A stretch of 64,000 nucleotides of DNA from Jonesiaceae bacterium BS-20 (GCA_039995105.1 CP146203.1:1364001-1428000), one strand, 5' to 3'; shown: positions 17,079 to 26,545, counted from the stretch's first letter. The notes: a model not told the origin generated them from the sequence alone. Numbers and translations are program-made.

Positions 17079-17152
17079 GCCCCGATAGCCCAACCGGTAG
17101 AGGCGTTCGGCTCAAACCCGATCCAGTGTGGGTTCGAATCCCACTCGGGGTA
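17079..17152 (+). tRNA. tRNA-like gene, anticodon CAA (Leu) but with a short class I variable loop
   Basis: A full cloverleaf of 74 nt can be drawn. Acceptor GCCCCGA / TCGGGGT (G1-U72 wobble), T8-A9, a 3-bp D stem GCC/GGC with GG in the loop, anticodon stem TCGG/CCGA around loop CTCAAAC, T arm GTGGG-TTCGAAT-CCCAC and discriminator A73. The loop reads anticodon CAA, cognate to the Leu codon UUG. The variable region is only five bases (CCAGT), whereas bacterial tRNA-Leu have a long extra arm, as the two tRNA-Leu(GAG) genes at 55 kb do. Position 27-43 is a T-T mismatch. CCA is not encoded. A perfect terminator follows. It may be a functional but atypical tRNA or a tRNA-derived pseudogene. Confidence 0.8.
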
Positions 17153-17165
17153 CAAGTACTACCGC

Positions 17166-17206
17166 AGGTCAGGCCCTCATTCTGAGAATGAGGGCCTGAC
17201 CTTTTT
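17166..17206 (+). terminator. strong rho-independent terminator after the CAA tRNA
   Basis: A 17-bp perfect stem (17166-17182 with 17186-17202), loop TGA, then TTTTT. It shows that the tRNA gene is transcribed and terminated as its own unit. Confidence 0.95.
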
Positions 17207-17431
17207 CACGTCCTAGTCAACATCTAAGACCCAGGTCCGCCAAGTTCCACTCCATCCGGATCAGGCTCACGGCCTCAGCTTGTCTAGGCTGGCTTCTCAA
17301 CTACACCTATCACGCTGCAGCGACGCAGCAAGATCACCAAGGGGACGTGGGCCTGAGTGCGCCTTGTACGCCGCTTGGAGACATGCAGCAGCACAGCCAC
17401 ACTCGACGCTGTTACCGCGCTCCCTGGATTC
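17207..17431. other. gap between tRNA terminator and pyk terminator
   Basis: About 225 bases with no convincing gene. An 80-codon plus-strand ORF across it lacks a ribosome binding site and any motif. Nothing else is recognised. Confidence 0.4.
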
Positions 17432-17479
17432 CAAAACGCCTGTGGCAGCCCTCAGATGCTGGGGGCTGCCACAGGCGTT
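17432..17479 (-). terminator. rho-independent terminator of pyk
   Basis: A 17-bp perfect stem AACGCCTGTGGCAGCCC / GGGCTGCCACAGGCGTT with an 11-base loop, followed on the minus strand by TTTT. Confidence 0.88.
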
Positions 17480-17527
17480 AAGAATGCAATGCTACCGGAC
17501 TAGATTACCACCCGGCTAAGAACTTAA

Positions 17528-18946
17528 TCAGTTCTCGTCGCCAATGCGGTGAACGAGGATTGAGTTCGTGGTTCCGGAAACGCCAACTGGAGCACCGGAA
17601 ACTACTACTACCAGGTCACCGGTCTCAACGAGGCCGAGTTCCTGGAGCTTGTGGTCAACCTGGTCAACCATTGAGTCGGTTGAGTCAACCTCGTCAACGA
17701 GCTGAGCCTGAACGCCCCAAGCGAGTGCCAAAACGTTACGCACGGATGGGTCCGGGGTGAAAGCAAGGTGCTTCATTCCGGAACGCAGGCGTGAGAAACG
17801 GCGGGCGGAGTCACCGGACTTAGTGAAGGTAACGATGTACTTCACACCGAGGGTTTCACCGATCTCGGCTGCTGCACGAGTGATTGCGCCACCACGGGTG
17901 TGTGGGGTGGAACCAAGTGGAGCAATGCGCTCACGGCCGTGCTCTTCGGTTGCCTCAATGATCGATGCCATAACTTCTACGGCCTCGATTGGGAAGTCTC
18001 CAACTGAAGTCTCACCGGAAAGCATGACTGCGTCAGCGCCATCGAGAACAGCGTTTGCACAGTCAGAAGCCTCTGCACGGGTTGGGCGTGGAGCACTGAT
18101 CATGGACTCAAGAACCTGAGTTGCCACGATAACTGGCTTAGCCGAACGACGTGCGAGTTCGATTGCGCGCTTCTGCACGAGTGGAACCTGCTCAAGTGGC
18201 ATTTCAACACCGAGGTCACCACGGGCAACCATGATGGCGTCGAATGCGTCCACGATCTCGGCGAGGTTGTCTACCGCCTGTGGCTTCTCAACCTTGGCGA
18301 CAACAGGAAGGATGCGACCTTCCTCTTCCATGACCTTGCGAACATCGTCGTAGTCCTTGGCGGTACGCACAAATGACAGAGCGATGATGTCAGCACCCAT
18401 ACGGATTGCCCAACGCAGGTCACCCTCATCCTTCTCGGACATTGCTGGTACGGATACCGCAACACCTGGAAGGTTAAGACCCTTGTTGTTTGAGATTGGA
18501 CCGGGTACTTCACACTTGGTGACAACACGTGGACCATCAACCTCGATGACGCGAACGGTTACCTTACCGTCGTCGATCAAGATTGGGTCGCCAACGCGTG
18601 CGTCTTGAGCCAAGCCCTTGTGGGTGGTTGATGAAATCTGCTGGTTACCCAGCATGTCCTCGGTCGTGATGGTGAAGATGTCGCCAACTTCAAGGAAGTA
18701 CTTGCGGTCTTCCTCGAACTTGCCTAGACGGATCTTCGGACCCTGTAGGTCAACCAGGACGGCTACGTTACGGCCAGCCTCTTTAGCGGCGGCACGCACG
18801 TTGTTGTAAACAGCCTCGTGCTCTTCAAATCCACCGTGGCTACGGTTAATACGGGCAACATCCATGCCTGCGTTGACGAGCCTCGTCATGTTTTCCATTG
18901 ACGAAGTTGCAGGTCCGATGGTGCAAACGATCTTTGCTTTGCGCAT
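17528..18946 (-). CDS. pyk: pyruvate kinase
   Basis: 472-residue glycolytic enzyme forming pyruvate and ATP from phosphoenolpyruvate and ADP. The TIM barrel starts at RKAKIVCTIGPATSS. Active-site elements are MDVARINRSHG, LSFVRTAKD, the catalytic Lys in VVAKVEKPQAV and MVARGDLGVEMPLEQVP, followed by SGETSVGDFP. The B domain and the C-terminal allosteric domain (residues about 345-472) are complete. GGAG is very close to the ATG. It lies between lgt and pdtaR as in mycobacteria and ends in a strong terminator. Confidence 0.97.
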   Translation of the reverse strand: MRKAKIVCTIGPATSSMENMTRLVNAGMDVARINRSHGGFEEHEAVYNNVRAAAKEAGRNVAVLVDLQGPKIRLGKFEEDRKYFLEVGDIFTITTEDMLGNQQISSTTHKGLAQDARVGDPILIDDGKVTVRVIEVDGPRVVTKCEVPGPISNNKGLNLPGVAVSVPAMSEKDEGDLRWAIRMGADIIALSFVRTAKDYDDVRKVMEEEGRILPVVAKVEKPQAVDNLAEIVDAFDAIMVARGDLGVEMPLEQVPLVQKRAIELARRSAKPVIVATQVLESMISAPRPTRAEASDCANAVLDGADAVMLSGETSVGDFPIEAVEVMASIIEATEEHGRERIAPLGSTPHTRGGAITRAAAEIGETLGVKYIVTFTKSGDSARRFSRLRSGMKHLAFTPDPSVRNVLALAWGVQAQLVDEVDSTDSMVDQVDHKLQELGLVETGDLVVVVSGAPVGVSGTTNSILVHRIGDEN

Positions 18947-19131
18947 AGCTCCAGCCTATTTGCTTGTTTAAAAACAGCGTTGGGTGACGATAAATTTCTT
19001 GTCGACACTTATTCTAGCGTGACAGAAATGAAGTGGGGGTGGGACTAAGGATTTAGGGCCACTCCGTTATGCCCGATCCGGTCAACAAATCAGTAGTGTT
19101 TACCGGTTGGGAATCTTAGGTTTGCCAAGAA

Positions 19132-20115
19132 TTACTCGGGACTCTCATCCTTGACGGACTCATCCTTGGCGGGATCGGTCGAGGTACTAGTTACTAGGTT
19201 AGCCGAGGTGTTGCCGCTATTTGAGTTTTCAGCGATTTCTTTGCCATCTTGCTCATCACCTTGTTCATCCGGTGAACCTTGGGTTGCAAGAGCAACGGGG
19301 CCATCCTCGGGTGGTGTCCGTCGCCCCGCCCAAATGTAGGCGAGGGTTCCGCCCACCAGGACAAGGATTGACGTCCACACGTTAAGTCGCAGCCCGAGAA
19401 CCATTTCCGCGGTATCGATGCGCAGCATCTCAATCCACAACCGGCCAAGGGTATACAGCGCAATGTAGAGGAAGAACAGCTGCATTGGACGGAACTTGAT
19501 CTTACGGTCCAAGTACAAAAGGAGCGCAGCCGCGGCTAGGCACCAGAGCAACTCGTACAAGAACGTGGGGTGGAACAAGGTGCCGGATTCAAAGCCCGCT
19601 GGCAGGTGGGCGTCATCGATCTCAAGCCCCCACGGTAACGTGGTTGGGCCGCCAAAGAGCTCCTGGTTAAACCAATTGCCGAGCCGGCCGGTTGCTTGAG
19701 CGATCAATAGACCCGGCGCAACGGCATCGGCAAAGGCTGAGAACTTCACGTTTGCGCGGCGGCAGCCAATCCAAGCTCCCACGGCGCCCAGCGCGATGGC
19801 GCCCCAAATTCCGAGGCCACCTTCCCAAATATAGAAGGCCTTGATTGGGTCGCCGCCCTCACCAAAGTATGCCCGAGGGGACGAGATCACGTGGTAGAGA
19901 CGTCCACCGATAATTCCGAATGGGACAGCCCACAACGTAATGTCGTAGACAACTTCTGGGTCTTCACCGCGCGCCTTGAAGCGGCGAATGGTTAGCCAGA
20001 CGGCAATAACAATGCCCGCAAGGATGGACAGCGCGTAGCCGCGCAACGGGATTGGACCGAGGTACCATTCCGCTTGGCTAGGGCTTGGGATAGAGGCGAG
20101 CAGTACAGACTTCAT
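19132..20115 (-). CDS. lgt: prolipoprotein diacylglyceryl transferase
   Basis: 327-residue inner-membrane enzyme that adds diacylglycerol to the lipobox cysteine of prolipoproteins, for example the FKBP and the split lipoprotein in this window. Signature segments are present: RGYALSILAG, GIIGGRLYHV with the essential His, ATGRLGNWFNQELFGGPT and HPTFLYE. About seven membrane helices are followed by an acidic, Ser/Thr-rich cytosolic tail of about 65 residues, common in actinobacterial Lgt. Eleven bases separate it from trpA, so it is the last gene of the trp transcription unit. Confidence 0.96.
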   Translation of the reverse strand: MKSVLLASIPSPSQAEWYLGPIPLRGYALSILAGIVIAVWLTIRRFKARGEDPEVVYDITLWAVPFGIIGGRLYHVISSPRAYFGEGGDPIKAFYIWEGGLGIWGAIALGAVGAWIGCRRANVKFSAFADAVAPGLLIAQATGRLGNWFNQELFGGPTTLPWGLEIDDAHLPAGFESGTLFHPTFLYELLWCLAAAALLLYLDRKIKFRPMQLFFLYIALYTLGRLWIEMLRIDTAEMVLGLRLNVWTSILVLVGGTLAYIWAGRRTPPEDGPVALATQGSPDEQGDEQDGKEIAENSNSGNTSANLVTSTSTDPAKDESVKDESPE

Positions 20116-20126
20116 AAGTGTTTAGC

Positions 20127-20927
20127 CTAGCGTGAGGTGGCAATGCCGTGGGCAAGTGAACGGGCAACTTCTTGCATGGCTGAAATTCGACTCGAGAATT
20201 CGCCGGGGGCGCTCAATGGGCGTACAAAGGCGGAACCCACGATGACACCGTCCGCGTAACGGCCAACGTCGGCTGCTTGTTCTGCAGTTGAGACACCGAG
20301 TCCCACGCAAACCATGTCAGCGCCTTGGGCCCTGGTGCGGGCTACCAGTTCCTCGGCGTGGCTGCCAAGATCGGTGCGTTCACCGGTGACGCCCATCGTT
20401 GAAGCGGCATAGACAAAGCCTCTCGATGCCTTCGCGGTCAGTTCCAGCCGCGCATCCGTCGAGCTTGGGGCGACAAGGAAAACCTTGTCGAGTCCGTGTT
20501 TATCAGCTGCTTCGATCCACTCCTGGGCTGCATCCGGGGTGAGATCCGGGGTAATGAGTCCGGCTCCCCCGACCGCGGCAAGGTCGGCCGCAAACTTCTC
20601 AATGCCGTAGTGGAAGACCGGGTTGAAGTAGGTCATGACCAAGATAGGTGCGCCGGTATCTTGCAGGGCGGCAATCACCTTGAATGTGTCCTTGAGTCGG
20701 ACTCCCCCGGCTAGGGCGTCCTCGACCGCGCTTTGAATGGTTGATCCATCCATGACCGGGTCGCTGTATGGGATACCAAGTTCAATGATGTCCACGCCGG
20801 CCTCGATAAGACTGCGCGCGGCCACGATTGATTCTTCCACGCTGGGGTAACCCACGGGAAGGTACCCGATAAGAGCCGCCCGGCCTTGCTGCTTCAGATC
20901 ATGTAACAGATTTGCTACGGCGCTCAC
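20127..20927 (-). CDS. trpA: tryptophan synthase alpha subunit
   Basis: 266-residue alpha subunit, cleaving indole-3-glycerol phosphate to indole and glyceraldehyde 3-phosphate and channelling indole to TrpB. A TIM barrel with the catalytic Glu in IIELGIPYSDPVMDG (and the Asp after it), LPVGYPS near the N-terminus, ITPDLTPD and the phosphate loop VGSAFV. The start is GTG at 20927, immediately after the trpB stop (TAAGTG), with GGAG inside the end of trpB, so translation is coupled. Confidence 0.97.
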   Translation of the reverse strand: MSAVANLLHDLKQQGRAALIGYLPVGYPSVEESIVAARSLIEAGVDIIELGIPYSDPVMDGSTIQSAVEDALAGGVRLKDTFKVIAALQDTGAPILVMTYFNPVFHYGIEKFAADLAAVGGAGLITPDLTPDAAQEWIEAADKHGLDKVFLVAPSSTDARLELTAKASRGFVYAASTMGVTGERTDLGSHAEELVARTRAQGADMVCVGLGVSTAEQAADVGRYADGVIVGSAFVRPLSAPGEFSSRISAMQEVARSLAHGIATSR

Positions 20928-22172
20928 TTACAGGGCTCCTTCATCGGAAAGGTCGACTGACGGGTCAAGTAACTGGAAGTAGGTCGCTGCGGTGCCTACA
21001 TCCTTATCACCGCGACCGGACAAGTTGACCAAAATAACGGTGTCTTGCTTTCCAGCGGCCTGGGCTTCTTGACCCAGTTGGATCGCTCCGGCCAAGGCGT
21101 GGGCGGACTCGATAGCGGGGATGATGCCTTCGGTTCGGGACAACAGCCGGAACGCGTCCATCGCTTGGGCATCGGTTACCGGGCGATACTCGGCCCGGCC
21201 AATGCTTGACAGGAACGAGTGCTGAGGGCCAACGCCCGGGTAGTCAAGTCCCGCGGAGATCGAGTGGGACTCGAGTGTCTGACCGTCCTCGTCCTGCAAG
21301 AGGTAAGACTTAGCGCCGTGCAGAATACCGGGGGCGCCGCCGGTGATGGTGGCAGCGTGCTGACCAGACTCCATACCGTGGCCACCGGCCTCAAGGCCAA
21401 CGAGCCGAACATCGGCGTCATCAACAAAGGCGTCGAAAATACCGATCGCATTTGAACCGCCACCGACACATGCCACCACGATGTCAGGCAGGCGACCAAT
21501 CTTGTCGAGCATCTGCTGGCGTGCCTCAACGCCAATGATGCGTTGGAAGTCCCTGACCATCGCAGGGAACGGGTGCGGACCGGCTGCTGTTCCAAAGACA
21601 TAGTTGGTGGTGTCCACGTTGGTCACCCAGTCACGCAGTGCCTCGTTGATGGCGTCCTTAAGCGTGCGTGAACCGGTTTTGACCGCGACTACCTCAGCAC
21701 CCAACAAACGCATGCGGGCCACGTTGAGGGCCTGACGTTTGGTGTCTTCCTCACCCATGTAGACCACGCACTCGAGGTCAAACAGTGCCGCAGCCGTAGC
21801 GGTGGCCACTCCGTGCTGTCCCGCGCCGGTCTCAGCGATAACCCGCTTCTTACCTACGCGCTTAGTCAAGAGAGCTTGGCCCAACACGTTGTTGATCTTG
21901 TGAGACCCGGTGTGGTTCAAGTCTTCGCGTTTCAGGAACACCCGGACACCTCCGGCGTGCTGCGCAAACTTAGGAACCTCGGTGATGATCGAGGGACGCC
22001 CGGAGAAGTCCCGGTGCAACCGGATAAGTTCCTCGGCGAACGTGGGATCAGCTTTAGCGTCTTCGTAAATCGCAGTGAGCTCATCGAGCGCCTTTATGAG
22101 CGCCTCTGGCATATACCGTCCACCAAAATCACCGAAAAACGGCCCAGGCATATTTTGCAGCGATTCAGTCAA
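20928..22172 (-). CDS. trpB: tryptophan synthase beta subunit
   Basis: 414-residue PLP enzyme condensing indole with serine to tryptophan. The PLP lysine is Lys92 in [15 protein letters not shown], the phosphate loop is VGGGSNAIG and the COMM/active-site Glu lies in [13 protein letters not shown]. The initiator is TTG at 22172, chosen because AAGGGG lies eight bases upstream; an ATG seven codons later has no ribosome binding site. Its 5' side is a 191-base gap to trpC containing short direct repeats. Full family length. Confidence 0.97.
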   Translation of the reverse strand: MTESLQNMPGPFFGDFGGRYMPEALIKALDELTAIYEDAKADPTFAEELIRLHRDFSGRPSIITEVPKFAQHAGGVRVFLKREDLNHTGSHKINNVLGQALLTKRVGKKRVIAETGAGQHGVATATAAALFDLECVVYMGEEDTKRQALNVARMRLLGAEVVAVKTGSRTLKDAINEALRDWVTNVDTTNYVFGTAAGPHPFPAMVRDFQRIIGVEARQQMLDKIGRLPDIVVACVGGGSNAIGIFDAFVDDADVRLVGLEAGGHGMESGQHAATITGGAPGILHGAKSYLLQDEDGQTLESHSISAGLDYPGVGPQHSFLSSIGRAEYRPVTDAQAMDAFRLLSRTEGIIPAIESAHALAGAIQLGQEAQAAGKQDTVILVNLSGRGDKDVGTAATYFQLLDPSVDLSDEGAL

Positions 22173-22292
22173 AGTGAAGACCCCTTAGAAACCAATTGTG
22201 TACGTGTAGTACTAAAAACTATGAAAGAACTAAAAACTGAGGCAAACGTGGATTCAGCGCTGAGCCCGTCCGGGCCTGCCCACCACTCCGCC

Positions 22293-22362
22293 GTGTTTAG
22301 CGACTGCGCTGTGTTTACCGACTGCGCCATGTCCACCAATTACATGCCATGTCTACCAATTA
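22293..22362. repeat. two pairs of 17-base direct repeats between trpC and trpB
   Basis: GTGTTTAGCGACTGCGC (22293-22309) and its one-mismatch copy (22311-22327) are followed by GCCATGTCCACCAATTA (22326-22342) and a one-mismatch copy (22346-22362), which ends just short of the trpC stop codon. No reading frame or hairpin explains them. Confidence 0.85.
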
Positions 22363-22363
22363 T

Positions 22364-23176
22364 TCAGTGGCGCAGTGCACGCAGCGAAGGGTGTGACCCT
22401 GCAGCAACGAGGTCAGCGACCGCGGAACGCGGGTTCCCGCCAACTACGAGTGCCTCACCAACCAGTACAGCGTCCGCTCCGGCCCGCACGTATTCCACAA
22501 CGTCGTGCGGTCCACGTACACCGGACTCGGCAACCCGCACAATTCCTTCTGGAATGTGTGGCGCCAGCTTGGCAAACGTGTCGCGGTCTACGGAAAGGTC
22601 CTTCAGGTTACGGGTATTGACGCCCATCAGCTTGGCCCCGGCAGCAACGGCACGCTCGACCTCTTCCAAGGTGTGCACCTCAACGAGGGCGGTCATACCC
22701 AAAGAGTGGACGCGCTCGATCAGCGATTCCAGAACCGTCTGCTCGAGTGCCGCCACGATCAAGAGCACGAGGTCCGCACCGTAGGCCCGCGCTTCCCACA
22801 CCTGGTATGGGGTAACAACGAAATCTTTACGCAGTAGCGGAATATCGACGGCCGCGCGTACGGCCTTGAAGTCCGCCAAGCTGCCCTTAAAGCGACGTTC
22901 CTCGGTCAGGACCGAGATAATACTGGCGCCGCCAAGTTCATATTCGCGCGCAAGTGCGGCCGGGTCGTCGATGTCGGCGAGGGCACCCTTGGACGGGCTA
23001 GATCGCTTGACCTCGGCGATTACACCCACGCTGTCTGGGTCACGCAGGCGGCTCAAACATTCTTTGGCACCGGGCTGGCGGGCAGCAATTTCCTTGAGCT
23101 CGGCCAGCGGAGTTGCAGCCTCCCGCAGCGCCAAATCCTCACGTACACCTGCAATGATGTCATCAAGAACAGTCAT
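22364..23176 (-). CDS. trpC: indole-3-glycerol phosphate synthase
   Basis: 270-residue TIM-barrel enzyme of tryptophan synthesis, converting CdRP to indole-3-glycerol phosphate. Key parts are [49 protein letters not shown] and AESGVRG, with GEALVV near the C-terminus. It carries only the TrpC domain, not a TrpC-TrpF fusion. AGAGGA lies about ten bases before the ATG. It is the first classical trp gene after the two small membrane protein genes. Confidence 0.97.
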   Translation of the reverse strand: MTVLDDIIAGVREDLALREAATPLAELKEIAARQPGAKECLSRLRDPDSVGVIAEVKRSSPSKGALADIDDPAALAREYELGGASIISVLTEERRFKGSLADFKAVRAAVDIPLLRKDFVVTPYQVWEARAYGADLVLLIVAALEQTVLESLIERVHSLGMTALVEVHTLEEVERAVAAGAKLMGVNTRNLKDLSVDRDTFAKLAPHIPEGIVRVAESGVRGPHDVVEYVRAGADAVLVGEALVVGGNPRSAVADLVAAGSHPSLRALRH

Positions 23177-23357
23177 GACTTCGTTATCCTCTCGGGTCCT
23201 TGAAACAAAAGTAGCTTGACGTGCCGGGAAACGAATGCCCCCATCACTGCTAATGATAGTGGGATATGGGCGGACCCGTTAGTCCAGACAGGTATTGAGA
23301 CAAAAGCAAATCCCTCCGGCAGATTTGATCAGCCGAAGGGATTCCCAAAAGTCAGGA

Positions 23358-23633
23358 TTAACGCTTGGTTGCGTAGACCTGTCCACGTCCGGTCGCGGAC
23401 ATAACAACGCCACCGACCAGGCCGATAACAGCGATTACGGCACCGATAACGATCATCAGGGTGCTGTTGAAAGGTAGCCCTAGGCCCGCAATGAGCGCCC
23501 CAAGGATACATACGATGGTCAAGAACCAAGCGGCCTGGGTGTGACCGTGGTTGCTTGGTGGGGACATCTGCGGCAGTGTTACGCCCTCAGGGTTCAAGAT
23601 GTTTTCGATGTTATGTGCATTCTTGGGTGACAA
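23358..23633 (-). CDS. small two-helix membrane protein of the trp cluster (DUF6704-like)
   Basis: 91 residues: a hydrophilic N-terminus with an HGHTQAAW motif, then two membrane helices separated by a short loop and a basic end. Small HGxxxAAW proteins are regularly found between the Trp-associated membrane protein and trpC in actinobacteria; their function is unknown. The start TTG at 23633 has AAAGG seven bases upstream; a TTG five codons earlier is less likely. trpC begins 181 bases downstream. Confidence 0.75.
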   Translation of the reverse strand: MSPKNAHNIENILNPEGVTLPQMSPPSNHGHTQAAWFLTIVCILGALIAGLGLPFNSTLMIVIGAVIAVIGLVGGVVMSATGRGQVYATKR

Positions 23634-23717
23634 CGTATTGCCTTTCAAAAAGTTAAGAATTGGAACCTACCTGTAATACTAAGACCTGTTTGCTACAAAG
23701 TGGTACTTGACCGGTGT

Positions 23718-24452
23718 TTATTGCCCCACTGGAGAGTCGGGTTCTTGCCCGTCCGTAGGATCTATGCCACTAGACAATGCATCCCAAGCATCGCGTTCAT
23801 CAAGCATTCCGCCTCCTTGACTGGCTGCTTGATTTGCCGCTAACTCTGAGGTTGTCTTTAGGTCCTGACCGGTCACCGAGGCCGCTTGTGTCCCTTGGCC
23901 GGACTGGGTGGTTGGGCGCTCGTACTTAGAGGTTGCCATGGGCCAATTGCGAACGCTCAGTGCGCATAAGACCGCGACCGCGGTAATTGCCAGTCCTACC
24001 ACAACCGTGGCGTAACCCCACGGCTTGGTGGCGTACTGCGGAAATGGTGCAGAAACACCGATTGCCTCCGCAACCGCGGAAGTAAGCACGGAGGTTGGAT
24101 TGAGCACCAGAGTGACCGCAGAACCGGCCACCAGAAGACCACTGAGCGCCAAGATGGCAATTGCTACCCAGTGCGCTACCCGGCCAGATAGCGCCAGAAA
24201 CAATGCGGCAGCGATAGAAACCAGGGCGGTTGCCGTGATCGCCGGGGCACCTTGGTGCCCCGTCACGGAAACCGTGATCTGCTGCTCCGTGACAGTCTGC
24301 TGGGCGGAAGTGAACCAGGTAATATTTGCCAGCCCCACGGCTACTACGGCAAGCACAAGAAACAGCAGGACCGCGGCGCGTCGCACAATGACTGGGCGAC
24401 CCGTTGCGCCGGCTTGCTGGCCAGCAGCCGGTTGGCTTGAAGTTGGAGTCAT
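23718..24452 (-). CDS. tryptophan-biosynthesis-associated membrane protein
   Basis: 244 residues with four predicted membrane helices (about 22-44, 72-92, 96-118 and 146-167) and a hydrophilic, Gln/Ser-rich C-terminus. It matches the family of conserved membrane proteins that follow trpE in actinobacteria (Trp_oprn_chp; Rv1610 in M. tuberculosis). Its ATG overlaps the trpE stop by four bases (ATGA), so it is translationally coupled. Function unknown; a role in tryptophan or intermediate transport has been guessed only from context. Confidence 0.85.
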   Translation of the reverse strand: MTPTSSQPAAGQQAGATGRPVIVRRAAVLLFLVLAVVAVGLANITWFTSAQQTVTEQQITVSVTGHQGAPAITATALVSIAAALFLALSGRVAHWVAIAILALSGLLVAGSAVTLVLNPTSVLTSAVAEAIGVSAPFPQYATKPWGYATVVVGLAITAVAVLCALSVRNWPMATSKYERPTTQSGQGTQAASVTGQDLKTTSELAANQAASQGGGMLDERDAWDALSSGIDPTDGQEPDSPVGQ

Positions 24453-26014
24453 GAGCGCGCCTGCAACTGATTAGCGATCACCACGGCGGAAACCGCCGCA
24501 GCTGCCTTATTGCGAGTCTCCCAATACTCGGGGTCCTCCTGAGAGTCAGCCACGATTCCGCCACCGGCTTGGACACTCGCGCGGCCATCCTTAATTACAG
24601 CTGTGCGGATGGCAATTGCCATGTCCATGTTGCCGGAGAAGCTAAAGTACCCCACGGTACCGCCGTAGATTCCACGCGCCGCTTGTTCTAGTTCATCAAT
24701 GAGGGTGATGGCGCGAGTCTTAGGAGCACCGGAGAGCGTACCCGCCGGGAACGCTGCGGTGAAGACATCGAGAGCGGTAACCTCGGGCTGCATAGTACCA
24801 ATCACCGTTGAGCACATGTGCATAATGTGGCTGAACCGCTTGATTGCCATCATCTGAACAACCTCGACGCTATCCGGTTCGCAGACCTTCACTAGGTCGT
24901 TGCGGGACAGGTCGACCAGCATGATGTGCTCGGACACCTCTTTGGGGTCCTCACGCACTTCCTTAGCCAGCTGGAGGTCCTCAGCCATGGTCTTGCCACG
25001 GGGACGCGACCCCGCGATTGGAAACGTGGTGACCTTGCGGTCTTGGACCTTTACCAGCGTCTCCGGGCTGGAACCCACGACAGCAAACCGGTTATCTGCG
25101 GCATCGGTAAGTTCAAAGTAGTACATATACGGGCTCGGATTCACCGTGCGTAGCACCCGGTAGACATCCAACGGATCGGCTGTGCAGTCAATGTCAAGGC
25201 GTTGGGACAGCACAATCTGAAAAACTTCACCGTCTGTGATGGCCTGTTTGCCCTTGGCGATCATTTCCGAGTACTGCTCGCGAGTGGTCCGGAAACTCGG
25301 CTCCGCTGCGGGGGCGTCGGGGTTTTGGCTTCGCGGCACTCCCCCAAACCCAGAGGCAAGTCCCTGCTCTAATGCCTCTTCCATGGAGTCAAGTCGGGCT
25401 ACTGCATCTTGGTAGGCACCATCGACTCGCTGATCGGTGTTATCAAAGTTAATCGCGTTAGCAATCAGCCATACGCTGCCATCGACGTGGTCGACCACCG
25501 CAATATCGCTCGCCAGACACAAGGCGACGTCCGGCACATCGATTTCCTTTGGTGCCTTGGCAACCAAAGAAGGTTCCCAGTGCCGAATAACATCCCAGCC
25601 CATGGCCCCAACGAGCCCCCCGGTGAACGGTGGCAAGCCAGCAATATCCTCGGTGTGCAAGGCCGCCAAGGTCTGACCCAACACTGTGACGGGGTCACCC
25701 TCGGTAGGGATCCCCACGGGAACATCACCGCGCCATACCGCCTGGTCGCCGGAGACGCTCAAGGTCGCACGGGTGTTGACTCCAATGAAGGAATACCGTG
25801 ACCAGGAGCCATCGATTTCAGCGGACTCCATGAGAAATGTATTAGGCCGCCCGGCGGCAAGAATTCGGTAGAGACCCACGGGCGTAATGTCATCCAGGAG
25901 CAGCCGGCGCACCACGGGCACCACACGGCGTTTGGCGGCAAAATCACGGAAGGCCTCAAGGGTGGGCCAAGTCGTGCCCCAGGAGAAATTGGTGTTTGCG
26001 TTGGTGGGGGTCAT
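24449..26014 (-). CDS. trpE: anthranilate synthase component I
   Basis: 521-residue chorismate-utilising enzyme making anthranilate, with glutamine delivered by TrpG (not in the window). The N-terminal regulatory half has FLMESAEIDGSWSRYSFIG, corresponding to the LLES tryptophan-binding region, so feedback inhibition is likely. The catalytic half has GSSPETLVKV, FPIAGSRPRGKT, LSRNDLVKV, FPAGTLSGAPK and IYGGTVGYFS. GGTGAG precedes the ATG, three bases after the hisI stop. Confidence 0.97.
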   Translation of the reverse strand: MTPTNANTNFSWGTTWPTLEAFRDFAAKRRVVPVVRRLLLDDITPVGLYRILAAGRPNTFLMESAEIDGSWSRYSFIGVNTRATLSVSGDQAVWRGDVPVGIPTEGDPVTVLGQTLAALHTEDIAGLPPFTGGLVGAMGWDVIRHWEPSLVAKAPKEIDVPDVALCLASDIAVVDHVDGSVWLIANAINFDNTDQRVDGAYQDAVARLDSMEEALEQGLASGFGGVPRSQNPDAPAAEPSFRTTREQYSEMIAKGKQAITDGEVFQIVLSQRLDIDCTADPLDVYRVLRTVNPSPYMYYFELTDAADNRFAVVGSSPETLVKVQDRKVTTFPIAGSRPRGKTMAEDLQLAKEVREDPKEVSEHIMLVDLSRNDLVKVCEPDSVEVVQMMAIKRFSHIMHMCSTVIGTMQPEVTALDVFTAAFPAGTLSGAPKTRAITLIDELEQAARGIYGGTVGYFSFSGNMDMAIAIRTAVIKDGRASVQAGGGIVADSQEDPEYWETRNKAAAAVSAVVIANQLQARS

Positions 26015-26017
26015 GGC

Positions 26018-26458
26018 TTAGTTCTCACCTTCTACTTCGGTTGCCTCAGCAAGATTCTCAGAAAAACTCACAACCGGCAGGTCTCCACCAGCTTCAAAGC
26101 AGGTATGGGTGCCGGTGTGGCAAGCCGCGCCTATCTGGTCGACCGTGATCAACAGGGCGTCAGCGTCACAATCGATTTGGACCCGCTTGACGTACTGCAC
26201 GTGTCCGGAAGTATCTCCCTTACGCCAGTATTCCTGCCGCGACCGCGAATAGTAAGTAACCCGCCCCTCGGTCAACGTACGACGCAGTGCCTCATCATCC
26301 ATCCAACCCAGCATGAGCACCTCGTTGGTATCAAACTGTTGGACTATTGCAGCTACCAAACCCGCGGGGTCTCGTTTCAGACGGTCGGCAATAGCAGGGT
26401 CTAGCGCAACGGCAACTGCGGGGTTAGTGGGGCGCTGGGCGCTGGTTGATTCTGACAC
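26018..26458 (-). CDS. hisI: phosphoribosyl-AMP cyclohydrolase
   Basis: 146-residue zinc enzyme opening the purine ring of phosphoribosyl-AMP in histidine synthesis. Metal and active-site motifs are complete: [24 protein letters not shown] and [10 protein letters not shown]. It is the single-domain form without the HisE part. The start is GTG at 26458 with GGGAAG upstream. trpE follows after three bases. In mycobacteria hisF and hisI are adjacent; here two ABC genes lie between them. Confidence 0.97.
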   Translation of the reverse strand: MSESTSAQRPTNPAVAVALDPAIADRLKRDPAGLVAAIVQQFDTNEVLMLGWMDDEALRRTLTEGRVTYYSRSRQEYWRKGDTSGHVQYVKRVQIDCDADALLITVDQIGAACHTGTHTCFEAGGDLPVVSFSENLAEATEVEGEN

Positions 26459-26545
26459 GTTTCAAATCTTCCCATACTCAATGGACAGCGGGCTTGGCTC
26501 AAGGCCATATTCAAAGCTTGATACAGGTTAATGCAATCGTTATTC

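Noticed and set aside
17280-17519. 79-codon ORF between the tRNA and pyk
   Set aside because: No ribosome binding site, atypical composition, and it runs through the pyk terminator stem.
22173-22363. trp attenuator or T-box in the trpC-trpB gap
   Set aside because: No leader peptide with tandem Trp codons, no terminator/antiterminator pair and no T-box sequence could be found.
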